A stretch of 64,000 bases of DNA from Pseudomonas kermanshahensis (GCF_014269205.2 NZ_JABWRY020000001.1:3720001-3784000); one strand, 5' to 3'; counted from the stretch's first letter, positions 25,428 to 35,412 are shown. Notes: a model not told the origin generated them from the sequence alone. Numbers and translations: made by a program.

Positions 25428-25462
25428 AAAAAAATGCGCCTGTACTGCAATTTTTTTGCAGT
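25428..25462 (-). terminator. Possible terminator after the PepSY/two-component operon
   Basis: Minus-strand hairpin ACTGCAA AAAAA TTGCAGT (25444-25462) is followed nine bases later by a T7 run (25428-25434). The T-run is further away than normal, so this is only a candidate. Confidence 0.4.
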
Positions 25463-25543
25463 GGTGATCTGCTCACAGGCCCGCTGCGACAGTTCTGTGG
25501 GCGCGGCCTTGCGTCGCGAAAGGGGCGCGAAGCGGCCCCGGCA

Positions 25544-26863
25544 TTATCTAGCCCTGCGCGGCAAGTCGATGCTCACCCGCAACCCGCCCAACGGGCTCTG
25601 AAGCAACGCCAGTTGCCCGCCCCAAGCCTCGACGATATCGCGCACGATGCCCAGCCCAAGGCCATGCCCATCGACCTGCTCATCCAGCCGCGAGCCCCGC
25701 TCCAGCACCTGCAGGCGCTGGCTTTCTGGAATACCTGGGCCATCATCGTCGACCCACAGCCGGTAACCGCCGTCGCTCGGTGCAATGCCCAGGCGTACTT
25801 CGCAGTCTGCCCATTTGCAAGCGTTGTCCAGCAGGTTGCCTAATAACTCTAGAACGTCCTCGCGGTCCCACGGCAACAGCAGCCCAGGCGGTACGTCCCG
25901 CTCAAGCAACAGGCCTTCACCGTGGATCATGCCCAAGGTGCTCAACAACCCCGGCAATTCGGCATCGCAATCGAACTGGGCACCGGGCAAGGCGTCACCC
26001 GCCAGGCGAGCGCGGTTGAGTTCGCGTGCCAGGCGCTGCTGAATGTGCTCAAGCTGCGCGCGCATTTGCTCGCGCACGTCCGGCAGGCCCTCCAAACGCG
26101 CGCTGGACGCCAGGCTCAGCAAGACCGCCAACGGCGTCTTCAGCGCATGGCCAAGGTTGCCCAAGGCATTGCGCGAGCGCCGCAGGCTGTCTTCGGTGTG
26201 GCTCAGTAAGTGGTTGATCTGCCCCACCAGCGGCGCCAGCTCGACAGGCACTTCGGCATCCAGTTGCGAGCGCTGCCCTTGTTGCAACTGGGCGATCTGC
26301 TGGCGGGCACGCTCCAGCGGGCGCAATGAGCGCTTAACCGTGACGCGCTGGAGCACCAGCACCAGTATCAACGCCACCAGCCCCATGCCCAGGCCGATCT
26401 GCTGCATGCGCCGGAAGCCTTCACGCACCGGTGAGTAATCCTGCGCCACACTGATCGAGATGTCCTGGCCTAGGCGGCGATAGTCAGCACGCAGCGCCAG
26501 CAATTGCTGCCCCTCTGGGCCCAGCTCGTGGCTATCGGAAAGCCCAGGAGCGGCGGGCTTGGGCATGTCCAGGTCCCACAGCGAACGCGAGCGCCAGGTA
26601 CCGTTGTCAAAATCGATGCGAAAGTAATACCCGGAAAACGGCCGCTGATAGGCCGCAGAAATGCGCCGCTCGTCCAGCTGCAAACCTGAAGGCCCCCGCA
26701 CCAGGGCCACCAGCAGGTTCTCGCTTTCCTTGCGCAAGCCGTTTTCCAGATAGCGCTGCAGGCCCGCCTCGAACAGCCACAGGGTGAGTTGCGCCAGCAC
26801 CACACCCACCACCACCAGCACGGCCACCAAACCCAGGCTCAACCGCGCCTGAATCGACTTCAC
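25544..26863 (-). CDS. Sensor histidine kinase (PhoQ-like dimerisation box)
   Basis: 439 residues: TM1 about 8-32, a periplasmic domain of about 125 residues, TM2 about 154-172, HAMP, then a HisKA-type box [10 protein letters not shown] with His239. The H-A-L-K-T-P-L form is that of the PhoQ subgroup. The ATPase domain has [17 protein letters not shown] and G-L-G-L-G-I-V. Its ATG overlaps the stop of the response-regulator gene by 4 bases. It is the last gene of a four-gene unit PepSY-PepSY-regulator-kinase. The signal is unknown; PhoQ-like kinases often sense cations or antimicrobial peptides. Confidence 0.92.
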   Translation of the reverse strand: MKSIQARLSLGLVAVLVVVGVVLAQLTLWLFEAGLQRYLENGLRKESENLLVALVRGPSGLQLDERRISAAYQRPFSGYYFRIDFDNGTWRSRSLWDLDMPKPAAPGLSDSHELGPEGQQLLALRADYRRLGQDISISVAQDYSPVREGFRRMQQIGLGMGLVALILVLVLQRVTVKRSLRPLERARQQIAQLQQGQRSQLDAEVPVELAPLVGQINHLLSHTEDSLRRSRNALGNLGHALKTPLAVLLSLASSARLEGLPDVREQMRAQLEHIQQRLARELNRARLAGDALPGAQFDCDAELPGLLSTLGMIHGEGLLLERDVPPGLLLPWDREDVLELLGNLLDNACKWADCEVRLGIAPSDGGYRLWVDDDGPGIPESQRLQVLERGSRLDEQVDGHGLGLGIVRDIVEAWGGQLALLQSPLGGLRVSIDLPRRAR

Positions 26864-27528
26864 GCAACGCTCCCGGCGTAGATATAGCCTTGCCCGCGGC
26901 GCGTCTCGATCACACTGCGGCCCAACTTGCGGCGCAGGTGGTTGACGTGCACTTCAAGGACGTTGGAATCGCGCTCCGTCTCGCCATCGTAAAGGTGCTC
27001 GGCCAGATGGCTCTTGGACAGGATCTGCTGCGGATGCAGCATGAAATAACGCAGCAGCCGAAACTCGGCAGCGGTCAGCTGGATATCGACACCGTCACGG
27101 CTCACGCACTGCCGGCTTTCATCCAGGTGCAGGCCGGCGGCTTCCAAGGTGGGCTGGTTGGCCAGGCCACGGGCACGGCGCAGTAACGCCTGGATGCGCA
27201 ACTGCAACTCTTCGGGGTGGAAGGGTTTGCTCAGGTAGTCGTCGGCACCGGCCTTGAGGCCTTCGATGCGCTCGGCCCAGGAGCCGCGGGCGGTCAGCAC
27301 CAGCACTGGCGTGGCCAGGCCAGCGGCACGCCACTGGGCGAGCACGTCGAGCCCCGGCAAGCCTGGCAAGCCGAGGTCCAGGATAATCAGGTCGTAGGGT
27401 TCGCTCTGGCCCTGGTACACCGCATCGCGGCCATCGGCCAGCCAGTCCACGGCGTAGCCCTGGCGCTGCAGGCCGGCGATCAGTTCATCGGCCAGCGGGA
27501 CATTGTCCTCGACAAGCAACAGGCGCAT
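26860..27528 (-). CDS. OmpR/PhoP-type response regulator
   Basis: 222 residues: receiver domain with Glu7-Asp8, phosphoacceptor Asp51 in [10 protein letters not shown] and Lys101 in Y-L-S-K-P-F. A winged-helix effector domain follows, with [15 protein letters not shown] and the final R-G-Q-G-Y-I-Y wing. Its ATG directly follows the stop of the second PepSY gene (TGAATG) and its own stop overlaps the kinase start, so all four genes are tightly coupled. The targets probably include this operon itself; no repeated operator was recognised upstream of 28151. Confidence 0.93.
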   Translation of the reverse strand: MRLLLVEDNVPLADELIAGLQRQGYAVDWLADGRDAVYQGQSEPYDLIILDLGLPGLPGLDVLAQWRAAGLATPVLVLTARGSWAERIEGLKAGADDYLSKPFHPEELQLRIQALLRRARGLANQPTLEAAGLHLDESRQCVSRDGVDIQLTAAEFRLLRYFMLHPQQILSKSHLAEHLYDGETERDSNVLEVHVNHLRRKLGRSVIETRRGQGYIYAGSVA

Positions 27529-27843
27529 TCAGTCGTCTTCCTCGTCTTTGAGCAGGGCACCGGTACTGGCGTCTAGCTTGATTTCGCGGACCACACCTTC
27601 GGCAGTCAGCAACTCGACTTCGTATTCGTAGCGATCGTCGTCTTCTTCCAGCTCGGCCTCCAGCAAACGCGCCCCGGGGTGACGCCCCAGGGCGGTTTCC
27701 AGCAGCTGCTCGAGCGGCAGGATGACGCCCTTTTGGCGCAGCGCCAGGGCCTCGTCCTGATCCAGGTCACGGGCAGCCGCCAGGGAGCAGACAGCCAGCA
27801 GCGAAAGCGCGAGGTATCGCGCCGGCCGCGGTAAGGGGATCAT
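27529..27843 (-). CDS. Secreted PepSY-domain protein (second of two)
   Basis: 104 residues with a signal peptide ending L-A-A-A. The rest is one PepSY domain: A-L-A-L-R-Q-K-G-V-I-L-P-L-E-Q-L-L, then E-E-D-D-D-R-Y-E-Y-E-V-E-L-L, and the closing I-K-L-D-A-S-T-G-A-L-L-K-D motif. It is strongly acidic, with runs of Glu and Asp, which may bind cations. Its ATG overlaps the stop of the first PepSY gene (TGATG). PepSY proteins in the periplasm are thought to inhibit peptidases or modulate sensors; here it likely tunes the co-encoded kinase. Confidence 0.88.
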   Translation of the reverse strand: MIPLPRPARYLALSLLAVCSLAAARDLDQDEALALRQKGVILPLEQLLETALGRHPGARLLEAELEEDDDRYEYEVELLTAEGVVREIKLDASTGALLKDEEDD

Positions 27844-28151
27844 CAGTTATCTCGCGCGTCCTTGAGTACTTCACCGGTCTTGGCATCCAGGTCGACGTCC
27901 CACTCGACGTTCTGTGCGTCGCGCAGCTCGACCTTGTAGATGTAGCGGCCGTATTCGTCTTCAAGTTCCGAGTCTTCGACCGTGGCGCCTGGGTGCTTGG
28001 CCATGGCGGTGGCTTTCAGCTCATCCAGCGACTTGATGGTCTTGGCGTTGACCAGTTTGACCACTTCGTCAGGCTGAACGTCCTTGGCGAAAGCGGCATT
28101 GGCGCCCAGGGTAAGGGCGGCGGCGGTGAACAGGGCAGTCAAGGTTTTCAT
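27843..28151 (-). CDS. Secreted PepSY-domain protein (first of two)
   Basis: 102 residues: signal peptide ending A-N-A-A-F-A, then a PepSY domain with L-D-E-L-K-A-T-A-M-A-K-H-P-G-A, G-R-Y-I-Y-K-V-E-L-R-D and W-D-V-D-L-D-A-K-T-G-E-V-L-K-D. It is the first gene of the four-gene operon and is divergent from queD with 134 bp between starts. AGGAGAGAAGACACG precedes the ATG, a good ribosome site. It is about 40 percent similar by eye to the next gene, so the two probably arose by tandem duplication. Confidence 0.88.
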   Translation of the reverse strand: MKTLTALFTAAALTLGANAAFAKDVQPDEVVKLVNAKTIKSLDELKATAMAKHPGATVEDSELEDEYGRYIYKVELRDAQNVEWDVDLDAKTGEVLKDARDN

Positions 28152-28285
28152 CGTGTCTTCTCTCCTGAGAGATGTTCAAGTTGTCTACGGGGTTAAGATT
28201 ACCCAGCGGTCCTTAATTCAACCTGAAAACAGCTGGCGCCATGATAAACTGCGCGCATTCTTGATTCATACAGAGTTCTGACAGC

Positions 28286-28642
28286 GTGGAAATCTTTAAG
28301 GAATTTACATTCGAATCGGCCCACCGCCTGCCGCACGTCCCTGCCGGGCACAAGTGTGGTCGCCTGCATGGTCACTCGTTCAAGGTCGGCCTGCACCTGA
28401 CCGGCCCGCTTGACCCGCACACCGGATGGATCCGTGATTTTTCCGAGATCAAGGCGATCTTCAAGCCGATCTACGAACAGCTGGACCACAACTACCTGAA
28501 TGACATTCCAGGCCTTGAAAACCCCACCAGCGAAGTGATCGCCAAGTGGATCTGGGAGCAGGTCAAACCATTGCTGCCAGAACTGTCGAAGGTGCGCATT
28601 CACGAGACCTGCACCAGCGGGTGCGAATATACCGGCGACTGA
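28286..28642 (+). CDS. queD: 6-carboxy-5,6,7,8-tetrahydropterin synthase
   Basis: 118 residues, the usual length of the PTPS/QueD family. Zinc ligands His13 (F-E-S-A-H), His28 and His30 (L-H-G-H-S-F) and catalytic Cys24 (K-C-G-R) are all present, as are D-F-S-E-I-K and L-D-H-N-Y-L-N. It converts dihydroneopterin triphosphate to carboxytetrahydropterin, the second step to queuosine. The start is GTG 28286 (V-E-I-F-K-E-F); the ribosome site is weak. Other queuosine genes are not adjacent, and I see no preQ1 riboswitch before it. Confidence 0.94.
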   Translation: MEIFKEFTFESAHRLPHVPAGHKCGRLHGHSFKVGLHLTGPLDPHTGWIRDFSEIKAIFKPIYEQLDHNYLNDIPGLENPTSEVIAKWIWEQVKPLLPELSKVRIHETCTSGCEYTGD

Positions 28643-28651
28643 GCCGGTATC

Positions 28652-28742
28652 TTCACTGGCCTCTTCGCGGGGCAAGCCCGCTCCCACAGTTAATACGCAG
28701 CATCCTGTGGGAGCGGGCTTGCCCCGCGAAGAGGCCAGTGAA
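28652..28742. repeat. Perfect inverted REP pair
   Basis: Arms 28652-28688 and 28706-28742 are exactly complementary over 37 bases with a 17-base spacer. Each arm is a full REP (GGCCTCTTCGCGGGGCAAGC then CCGCTCCCACA). It lies between the convergent queD and DUF1289 genes and could form a long cruciform or end both transcripts. Confidence 0.92.
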
Positions 28743-28745
28743 ATT

Positions 28746-29225
28746 TCAGCCCTGCCCATTCTCCAGGGCATCGCGCAAGAAGCTCGGTGCGATATAGCGC
28801 TGGTAATGCGCCTCGGACAGCAGAAAGAACTCGCGGTCGATGGCGTCGCGCAACTGCGGCAGTTCCCAGCCTCGAAACTCCGGCAGCAATACCATGCCGT
28901 AAGCCTCCAGGTCGCGGATCATCCGTGCCCCACGGGCGATCAACTGGTAGGCCCAGCAGTATTCCGACTGTTGCTCCACAAAGCGGATGGAGCGCTGCTC
29001 CAATTGCAGGCGCAGCAGGCTTTTGTCGAAGACTTCCAGCTTGGCCATCATCACCTGCACCAGCAATTGCTCCAGACGCAGCCACACGGCGCGCTTCTGC
29101 GCGTCGTCGTAGCCGTTCCAGTTGATCACTTCATGGTGAAAACGCTTGCAGCCACGGCATACGGTGTCTCCGTACACCGTGGAGCACAGGCCGACGCAAG
29201 GGGTCTTGATGGACTTGTTGGACAT
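28746..29225 (-). CDS. DUF1289-containing protein
   Basis: 159 residues from ATG 29225. The N-terminal DUF1289 motif is T-P-C-V-G-L-C-S-T-V-Y-G-D-T-V-C-R-G-C-K-R-F, four cysteines likely binding a metal, followed by E-V-I-N-W-N-G-Y. The remaining 110 residues are helical with many Gln, Arg and Glu and are longer than in most DUF1289 proteins (about 60-90 residues). The function is not known. An upstream ATG at 29261 has a better ribosome site (AAAGGG), so the real start could be there, giving 12 more residues. It is divergent from acnB. Confidence 0.85.
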   Translation of the reverse strand: MSNKSIKTPCVGLCSTVYGDTVCRGCKRFHHEVINWNGYDDAQKRAVWLRLEQLLVQVMMAKLEVFDKSLLRLQLEQRSIRFVEQQSEYCWAYQLIARGARMIRDLEAYGMVLLPEFRGWELPQLRDAIDREFFLLSEAHYQRYIAPSFLRDALENGQG

Positions 29226-29629
29226 GAAAAACAACGGCTTGGCGGTGGAACACGGGCCCATGTTAGCCCTTTGTCTAACCAGGGTCACTCGTTAAAGTCA
29301 TCTTCGCCGCCTTACCTTCAGGCTTTTTTTGCCGTAGAATCACCCGGCCTTTTCAAGGCAACAATGTCCGTTGGAAGCTGTTTTCAAAGCGTCACGAGCA
29401 CAGTTAATCCGGTAGAACGGCGTTGGCCCGGGCCATGCACCCTCGCATGCCCGTGCCAGCCCTCATCAGCTCCCCGTTCTGCAGGCGTAAAACTTTGAAA
29501 GCAGCTTCTGTAAGGATTCTCTGCGACCCTGGCTGGGCGGCCCAAGAAGCCGTCATTGCGCATGGGTGCAGGGAATGCTGGATGAGCGTCCCGGACTCCC
29601 TTTAGGGACCACTGATGAGGGTAATAACT
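29226..29629. promoter_or_regulatory. Long gene-free control region and leader of acnB
   Basis: About 400 bp without a supportable gene between the DUF1289 and acnB starts. It holds a nested inverted repeat: GAAGCTGTTTTCAAAG (29374-29389) pairs with CTTTGAAAGCAGCTTC (29493-29508) with one G-U-type mismatch. Inside it, AGAACGG (29414-29420) pairs with CCGTTCT (29474-29480). If transcribed, the acnB leader would fold into one long stem. ORFs in this stretch have no ribosome sites or homology I recognise. Confidence 0.45.
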
Positions 29630-32239
29630 GTGCTTGAAGCCTACCGCAAACACATCGAAGAGCGTGCCGCCCTGGGTATCGTGCCCCAGCCGCTGAACGC
29701 CGAACAAACTGCAGGCCTGGTCGAGCTGCTGAAAAACCCGCCGGCCGGCGAAGAAGCCTTCCTCGTAGACCTGCTCACCAACCGTGTACCGCCAGGGGTA
29801 GACGAAGCTGCCTACGTCAAGGCTGCTTTCCTGTCCGCCGTGGCCAAGGGCGAAGCAAAATCCCCGCTGGTCGACCGCAAGCTCGCGACCGAGCTGTTGG
29901 GCACCATGCAGGGCGGCTACAACATCGAAACGCTGGTCGCGCTGCTGGATGACGCCGAACTGGGCGCCGTCGCGGCCGAAAAGCTCAAGCACACCCTGCT
30001 GATGTTCGATGCCTTCCACGACGTGGCCGAAAAAGCCAAGGCGGGCAACGTCCACGCCAAGGCCGTGCTTGAGTCCTGGGCTGCCGGCGAGTGGTTCACC
30101 TCGCGTCCGGCCATCGCCGACAAGTACACCCTGACCGTGTTCAAGGTGCCTGGCGAAACCAACACCGACGACCTGTCCCCTGCCCCGGACGCCTGGTCGC
30201 GCCCTGACATCCCGCTGCACGCCCTGGCCATGCTGAAAATGGCCCGTGACGGCATCGAGCCACAGCAGCCAGGGTCGGTTGGCCCTCTGGCCCAGATCGA
30301 AGCGGTCAAGGCCAAAGGCTTCCCAGTTGCCTACGTGGGTGACGTGGTCGGTACCGGTTCGTCGCGTAAATCCGCCACCAACTCGGTGCTGTGGTTCTTC
30401 GGTGACGACATTCCGTACGTGCCGAACAAGCGCGCCGGTGGCTTCTGCTTCGGCACCAAGATCGCCCCGATCTTCTACAACACCATGGAAGACGCCGGCG
30501 CCCTGCCAATCGAGTTCGACTGCACCAACCTGGCCATGGGCGACGTCATCGACGTCTACCCGTTCAAAGGTGAAGTGCGCCGTCACGGCAGCGACGAACT
30601 GGTCACCAACTTCGAGCTGAAAACCGAAGTGCTGCTGGACGAAGTCCGCGCAGGTGGTCGTATCCCGCTGATCGTTGGCCGTGGCCTGACCGATAAAGCC
30701 CGCGCCGAGCTGGGCCTGGGCCCTGTCGACCTGTTCAAGAAACCGGAGCAGCCTGCCGCTTCGACCAAGGGCTTCACCCTGGCGCAGAAGATGGTCGGCC
30801 GTGCGTGCGGCCTGCCAGAAGGCCAGGGCGTGCGCCCAGGTGCCTACTGCGAGCCGAAGATGACCACCGTCGGTTCCCAGGACACCACTGGCCCGATGAC
30901 CCGCGACGAGCTGAAAGACCTGGCGTGCCTGGGCTTCTCCGCTGACCTGGTCATGCAGTCGTTCTGCCACACTGCGGCCTATCCGAAGCCGATCGATGTC
31001 ACCACCCACCACACCCTGCCAGACTTCATCCGCACCCGTGGCGGCGTGTCGCTGCGCCCAGGCGACGGCATCATCCACAGCTGGCTGAACCGCATGCTGA
31101 TGCCTGACACCGTCGGTACCGGTGGTGACTCGCACACCCGCTTCCCGATCGGCATCTCGTTCCCGGCCGGTTCCGGCCTGGTGGCCTTCGCTGCCGCCAC
31201 CGGCGTCATGCCGCTGGACATGCCAGAGTCGATCCTGGTGCGTTTCAAGGGCAAGCTGCAACCTGGCATCACCCTGCGTGACCTGGTGCATGCCATCCCT
31301 TACTACGCCATCCAGAAGGGCCTGCTGACCGTCGAGAAGAAGGGCAAGAAAAACGCCTTCTCCGGCCGCATCCTGGAAATCGAAGGCCTGGACGAACTGA
31401 CCGTCGAGCAAGCGTTCGAACTGTCCGACGCCTCGGCTGAACGTTCGGCTGCCGGTTGCACCATCAAGCTGCCAGAAAAGGCCATCGCCGAGTACCTGAC
31501 TTCCAACATCACCCTGCTGCGCTGGATGATCGGCGAAGGCTACGGCGATGCCCGCACCCTGGAGCGTCGCGCCCAGGCCATGGAAGCCTGGCTGGCCAAG
31601 CCTGAGCTGCTGTCGGCCGACGCCGATGCCGAATACGCCGAAATCATCGAAATCGACCTGGCCGACGTCAAAGAGCCTGTGCTCTGCGCGCCGAACGACC
31701 CGGACGATGCCCGCCTGCTGTCTTCGGTACAGGGCGAGAAGATCGACGAAGTGTTCATCGGTTCGTGCATGACCAACATCGGCCACTTCCGCGCAGCCGG
31801 CAAGCTGCTGGAGAAGGTCAAGGGTGGCATTCCGACCCGTCTGTGGCTGGCCCCGCCAACCAAGATGGACGCTCACCAGCTGACCGAAGAAGGCTACTAC
31901 GGCATCTACGGCAAGGCCGGTGCGCGCATGGAAATGCCAGGCTGCTCGCTGTGCATGGGTAACCAGGCACGTGTGCAGACCGGTTCGACCGTGGTTTCCA
32001 CCTCGACCCGTAACTTCCCGAACCGTCTGGGCGACGCGACCAACGTGTACCTGGCATCGGCCGAGCTGGCTGCTGTCGCTTCGATCATCGGCAAACTGCC
32101 GACCGTCGAAGAGTACATGCAGTACGCGAAAGACATCGACAGCATGGCTGCCGACGTCTACCGCTACCTGAGCTTCGACCAGATCGCCGAGTTCCGCGAG
32201 GCTGCGGCCAACGCCAAAATCCCGGTTGTTCAGGCGTAA
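29630..32239 (+). CDS. acnB: Aconitate hydratase B (2-methylisocitrate dehydratase)
   Basis: 869 residues, the family length. The start is GTG 29630 (V-L-E-A-Y-R-K-H), matching the N-terminus of E. coli AcnB, with GAGGGT 7 bases upstream; an ATG at 29615 would add five residues. It has the AcnB-specific order: HEAT-like domain, swivelling domain, then the Fe-S catalytic domains. The [4Fe-4S] cysteines are in G-S-C-M-T-N-I-G-H and G-C-S-L-C-M-G-N-Q. It interconverts citrate and isocitrate in the TCA cycle and can hydrate 2-methylaconitate to 2-methylisocitrate. That second activity links it to the prp genes next door. It is transcribed alone and ends at a strong terminator. Confidence 0.97.
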   Translation: MLEAYRKHIEERAALGIVPQPLNAEQTAGLVELLKNPPAGEEAFLVDLLTNRVPPGVDEAAYVKAAFLSAVAKGEAKSPLVDRKLATELLGTMQGGYNIETLVALLDDAELGAVAAEKLKHTLLMFDAFHDVAEKAKAGNVHAKAVLESWAAGEWFTSRPAIADKYTLTVFKVPGETNTDDLSPAPDAWSRPDIPLHALAMLKMARDGIEPQQPGSVGPLAQIEAVKAKGFPVAYVGDVVGTGSSRKSATNSVLWFFGDDIPYVPNKRAGGFCFGTKIAPIFYNTMEDAGALPIEFDCTNLAMGDVIDVYPFKGEVRRHGSDELVTNFELKTEVLLDEVRAGGRIPLIVGRGLTDKARAELGLGPVDLFKKPEQPAASTKGFTLAQKMVGRACGLPEGQGVRPGAYCEPKMTTVGSQDTTGPMTRDELKDLACLGFSADLVMQSFCHTAAYPKPIDVTTHHTLPDFIRTRGGVSLRPGDGIIHSWLNRMLMPDTVGTGGDSHTRFPIGISFPAGSGLVAFAAATGVMPLDMPESILVRFKGKLQPGITLRDLVHAIPYYAIQKGLLTVEKKGKKNAFSGRILEIEGLDELTVEQAFELSDASAERSAAGCTIKLPEKAIAEYLTSNITLLRWMIGEGYGDARTLERRAQAMEAWLAKPELLSADADAEYAEIIEIDLADVKEPVLCAPNDPDDARLLSSVQGEKIDEVFIGSCMTNIGHFRAAGKLLEKVKGGIPTRLWLAPPTKMDAHQLTEEGYYGIYGKAGARMEMPGCSLCMGNQARVQTGSTVVSTSTRNFPNRLGDATNVYLASAELAAVASIIGKLPTVEEYMQYAKDIDSMAADVYRYLSFDQIAEFREAAANAKIPVVQA

Positions 32240-32257
32240 TCAGCAGTAAGCTGTAAG

Positions 32258-32292
32258 AAAAAACCCCAGCAGAAATGCTGGGTTTTTTTTAT
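32258..32292 (+). terminator. Rho-independent terminator of acnB
   Basis: CCCAGCA GAAA TGCTGGG followed by T8, preceded by an A-run. The perfect 7-bp stem with a GAAA tetraloop starts 25 bases after the acnB stop. Confidence 0.93.
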
Positions 32293-32301
32293 TGCCCTCT
32301 C

Positions 32302-32432
32302 GGGCCTCTTCGCGGGGCAAGCCCGCTCCCAGGGTTTGGACTGTCCCCAAGAAGTTGGACACCCATCCAATTTTCTGGGGGCAGTCAAGGTTTGCTCGGC
32401 CCCTGTGGGAGCGGGCTTGCCCCGCGAAGAGG
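32302..32432. repeat. Inverted REP pair enclosing a second, unrelated hairpin
   Basis: REP copies at 32302-32330 and 32404-32432 face each other. Between them is a different inverted repeat: GACTGTCCCCAAGAAGTTGGA (32339-32359) against the complement of 32366-32386, with four mismatches over 21 bases. The inner repeat resembles terminal repeats of IS3-family elements, from memory. Confidence 0.8.
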
Positions 32433-32447
32433 AGCGCACTGGCAACC

Positions 32448-33932
32448 TCACATCACGAACAAATCCACAAACCTGTGCACCGCCGTCGCCTCCAGCTTTT
32501 GCTGATCCTCGCACAGCTCGAAAATCGCCTCACACCGCTGCCGCGCAAACCGCGTCGCCAGGTTCTCCCTGAACTTCGACTCCAGCAACGGTATGCCCTC
32601 CCCGCGCCGACGCCTGTGCCCGACCGGGTACTCCACCACGACCTGCTCGGTGCTGCTGCCATCCTTGAAAAACACCTGCAAGCCGTTGGCGATTGAGCGC
32701 TTGTCAGCCTCCAGGTATTCACGGGTGAAGCGCGGGTCCTCGACCACCTCCATCTTGTCGCGCAGGCGGTCGATACTCGGGTGGGCGGCGTGGAAGACAT
32801 CCTCGTAATGCTCGGCCACCAGATGCCCAAAAATCAGCGGCACCGCCACCATGTACTGCAGGCAGTGATCACGGTCAGCGGCATTGGCCAGTGAGCCGAC
32901 CTTGGAGATGATGCGAATGGCCGACTCCTGCGTGGTAATGACAATACGGTCCACCTCATGCAGGCGATTGCGCACCTGCGGGTGCAGCAGCACGGCGGCT
33001 TCACAGGCCGTCTGGGCGTGGAACTCGGCCGGAAAACTGACTTTGAACAGCACGTTCTCCATCACATAGCTGGCCAAGGGCTGCGGAAGGCGCAACTCCT
33101 GCTGAGCAGAGGGCTTGAGCGCTAGGTCCTTGTTGGTATGACTGAATGAGACGTCATAGAAACCCCATTGCGGCGCCGTGAGCACGCCAGGCACACCCAT
33201 CTCGCCACGCAGCGCGATATCGGCCAGGCGCACGCCCCGGCTGGACGCATCGCCGGCAGCCCAGGACTTGCGCGAGCCTGCGTTGGGTGCATGGCGGTAG
33301 GTACGCAGCGCCTGGCCATCGACAAAGGCATGCGACAACGCCGACAGCAGTTGCTCGCGGTTGGCCCCCATCAGCTTGGCGCACACGGCCGTGGAGGCCA
33401 CTTTGACCAGGATCACGTGGTCTAGGCCCACACGATTGAACGAATTCTCCAGCGCCAACACGCCCTGGATCTCGTGCGCCATGACCATGGCTTCGAGCAC
33501 TTCGCGCATCAGCAGTGGGCTTTCACCCTTTGCTACGTGTTTTTGCGACAGGTGATCGGCCACGGCCAGAATGCCGCCGAGGTTGTCTGAAGGGTGCGCC
33601 CACTCGGCGGCCAGCCAGGTGTCGTTGTAGTCCAGCCAGCGCACGATGCAGCCAATGTCCCAGGCGGCTTTGACCGGATCGAGGCGGTAGGCGGTGCCGG
33701 GCACACGGGCGCCATTCGGCACCACCGTGCCTTCCACCAGCGGGCCGAGGTGTTTGGTGCACTCGGGGAAGCGCAGGGCCAGCAGGCCGCAGCCCAGGGT
33801 GTCCATCAGGCAGTTGCGCGCGGTGTCCAGTGCCTCTGGGGATTCGACCCGGTAGGTGAGGACGTAGTCGGCGAGGGTTTGCAGCACCCGGTCGTAGTCC
33901 GGGCGCTGGTTAAGGTCCACGTTGGCGCTCAT
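32448..33932 (-). CDS. prpD: 2-methylcitrate dehydratase
   Basis: 494 residues of the MmgE/PrpD family. It has [41 protein letters not shown] and [12 protein letters not shown]. PrpD is a cofactor-free dehydratase turning 2-methylcitrate into 2-methylaconitate. It is the last gene of the prp operon, so the strain has both this route and the AcnD/PrpF route. ATG 33932 has AGGAGC 7 bases upstream. Upstream open frame is REP read-through. Confidence 0.96.
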   Translation of the reverse strand: MSANVDLNQRPDYDRVLQTLADYVLTYRVESPEALDTARNCLMDTLGCGLLALRFPECTKHLGPLVEGTVVPNGARVPGTAYRLDPVKAAWDIGCIVRWLDYNDTWLAAEWAHPSDNLGGILAVADHLSQKHVAKGESPLLMREVLEAMVMAHEIQGVLALENSFNRVGLDHVILVKVASTAVCAKLMGANREQLLSALSHAFVDGQALRTYRHAPNAGSRKSWAAGDASSRGVRLADIALRGEMGVPGVLTAPQWGFYDVSFSHTNKDLALKPSAQQELRLPQPLASYVMENVLFKVSFPAEFHAQTACEAAVLLHPQVRNRLHEVDRIVITTQESAIRIISKVGSLANAADRDHCLQYMVAVPLIFGHLVAEHYEDVFHAAHPSIDRLRDKMEVVEDPRFTREYLEADKRSIANGLQVFFKDGSSTEQVVVEYPVGHRRRRGEGIPLLESKFRENLATRFARQRCEAIFELCEDQQKLEATAVHRFVDLFVM

Positions 33933-33965
33933 TTGCAGCTCCTGTGATTGTGGGGCTGCCTGGCA

Positions 33966-34028
33966 GCCCATCGCCGGCAAGCCGGCTCCCACAGGTTCGG
34001 AGTGGGGGCCGGCTTGCCGGCGATGGGC
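33966..34028. repeat. Inverted REP pair, prpF-prpD gap
   Basis: GCCCATCGCCGGCAAGCCGG... (33966-33990) faces GGGGGCCGGCTTGCCGGCGA... (34004-34028). This is the second REP subtype (ATCGCCGG in place of TTCGCGGG). Confidence 0.88.
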
Positions 34029-34072
34029 CGCGAAGCGGCCCCAGTCATCGAACGCCGAGCGCCAGTGGTGCG

Positions 34073-35263
34073 TCAGAAGCTATCGCCAGGCACCCTCACC
34101 CAGCCTTCCATCAGCACGCGAGCACTGCGGCTCATGATTGCCTTGGTCACCGTCCATTCGCCCTTCACCTGACGCGCTTCGGCGCCAACCCGCAGGGTGC
34201 CGGAAGGGTGACCGAACCGTACGGCACTGCGCTCGCGCCCGCCGGCGGCGAGGTTGACCAGCGTGCCTGGGATGGCGGCAGCGGTACCGATGGCGACCGC
34301 AGCAGTGCCCATCATCGCGTGGTGCAGCTTGCCCATGGACAACGCACGCACCAGCAGGTCGATGTCAGCCGCCGCAACCACCTTGCCACTGGACGCAGTG
34401 TAGGTGCTCGGTGGCGCGACGAAGGCCACTTTCGGCGTGTGCTGACGCCCGGCCGCCTGGTCGACATGCTCGATCAGCCCCATGCGCACGGCGCCATAGG
34501 CACGGATTGTCTCGAAGCGCAGCAGCGCTTGCGGGTCACCGTTGATCGCGTCTTGCAGCTCGGCGCCGGTGTAGCCGATATCGCTGGCATTGACGAAGAT
34601 GGTCGGGATACCCGCATTGATCAGGGTTGCCTTGAACGTGCCAACCCCTGGCACTTCCAGGTCATCTATCAGGTTGCCGGTTGGGAACATTGACCCACCT
34701 GCACCCTCTTCGTCGGCAGCTGGGTCCAGGAACTCCAGCTGAACCTCGGCCGCCGGGAAGGTCACGCCGTCAAGTTCGAAATCACCGGTTTCCTGTACTT
34801 CACCTTCGGTGATTGGCACGTGGGCGATGATGGTCTTGCCGATATTGGCCTGCCAGATGCGCACGGTCGCGATGCCGTCACGCGGCACCCGCGCCGGGTC
34901 GACCAGGCCGCTGCTGATGGCGAAGGAACCGACTGCGGCAGACAGGTTGCCGCAGTTACCGCTCCAGTCGACGAAGGCCTTGTCGATGCTGACCTGGCCA
35001 AACAGATAGTCGACGTCGTGTTCGGGCTTGATGCTGCGCGAGAGGATCACCGTTTTACTGGTGCTCGAGGTGGCGCCGCCCATGCCATCGATCTGCTTGC
35101 CGTAGGGGTCGGGACTGCCGATGACCCGCAACAGCAGCGCATCGCGGGCTGGGCCTGGGATCTGCGCCTGCTCGGGGAGGTCGTCCAGGCGGAAGAATAC
35201 GCCTTTGCTGGTACCGCCACGGATGTAGGTGGCGGGGATCTTGATTTGTGGTGCGTGTGCCAT
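34073..35263 (-). CDS. prpF: 2-methylaconitate cis-trans isomerase
   Basis: 396 residues, family length. N-terminal [16 protein letters not shown], then [13 protein letters not shown] and S-G-N-C-G-N-L are PrpF signatures. Paired Lys/Cys positions lie in a diaminopimelate-epimerase-like fold. PrpF isomerises the trans-2-methylaconitate made by AcnD to the cis form. It is co-transcribed with acnD, separated by a 149-bp gap filled with a REP pair. ATG 35263 has AGGAC 4-5 bases upstream. The symbol is secure from motif and neighbourhood. Confidence 0.95.
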   Translation of the reverse strand: MAHAPQIKIPATYIRGGTSKGVFFRLDDLPEQAQIPGPARDALLLRVIGSPDPYGKQIDGMGGATSSTSKTVILSRSIKPEHDVDYLFGQVSIDKAFVDWSGNCGNLSAAVGSFAISSGLVDPARVPRDGIATVRIWQANIGKTIIAHVPITEGEVQETGDFELDGVTFPAAEVQLEFLDPAADEEGAGGSMFPTGNLIDDLEVPGVGTFKATLINAGIPTIFVNASDIGYTGAELQDAINGDPQALLRFETIRAYGAVRMGLIEHVDQAAGRQHTPKVAFVAPPSTYTASSGKVVAAADIDLLVRALSMGKLHHAMMGTAAVAIGTAAAIPGTLVNLAAGGRERSAVRFGHPSGTLRVGAEARQVKGEWTVTKAIMSRSARVLMEGWVRVPGDSF

Positions 35264-35313
35264 TGCTGTGCTGTCCTGTCTGAAAATGCAATAACCCTTA
35301 GGTCCGCTGCGCG

Positions 35314-35392
35314 GCCCATCGCCGGCAAGCCAGCTCCTACAGCTACGGCGCAAAGCGCTATCCCTGTAGGAGCCGGCTTGCCGGCGATGGGC
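35314..35392. repeat. Inverted REP pair, acnD-prpF gap
   Basis: GCCCATCGCCGGCAAGCCAG... (35314-35341) faces TGTAGGAGCCGGCTTGCCGG... (35365-35392), second REP subtype, one mismatch between arms. Confidence 0.9.
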
Positions 35393-35412
35393 TGCAAAGC
35401 AGCCCCAAACAC

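Noticed and set aside
28652..28742. REP pairs considered as CRISPR repeats or attachment sites
   Set aside because: They are inverted, dispersed singly with unrelated short spacers, and match the known REP family; no array or integrase exists.
29423..29605. 60-codon ORF in the acnB leader
   Set aside because: No ribosome site, and it overlaps the inverted-repeat structure; not supportable as a gene.
29384..31876. 830-codon minus-strand frame antisense to acnB
   Set aside because: Shadow of a strongly biased high-GC coding frame; residues are low-complexity Gly/Gln/Val/His and acnB is unmistakable on the other strand.
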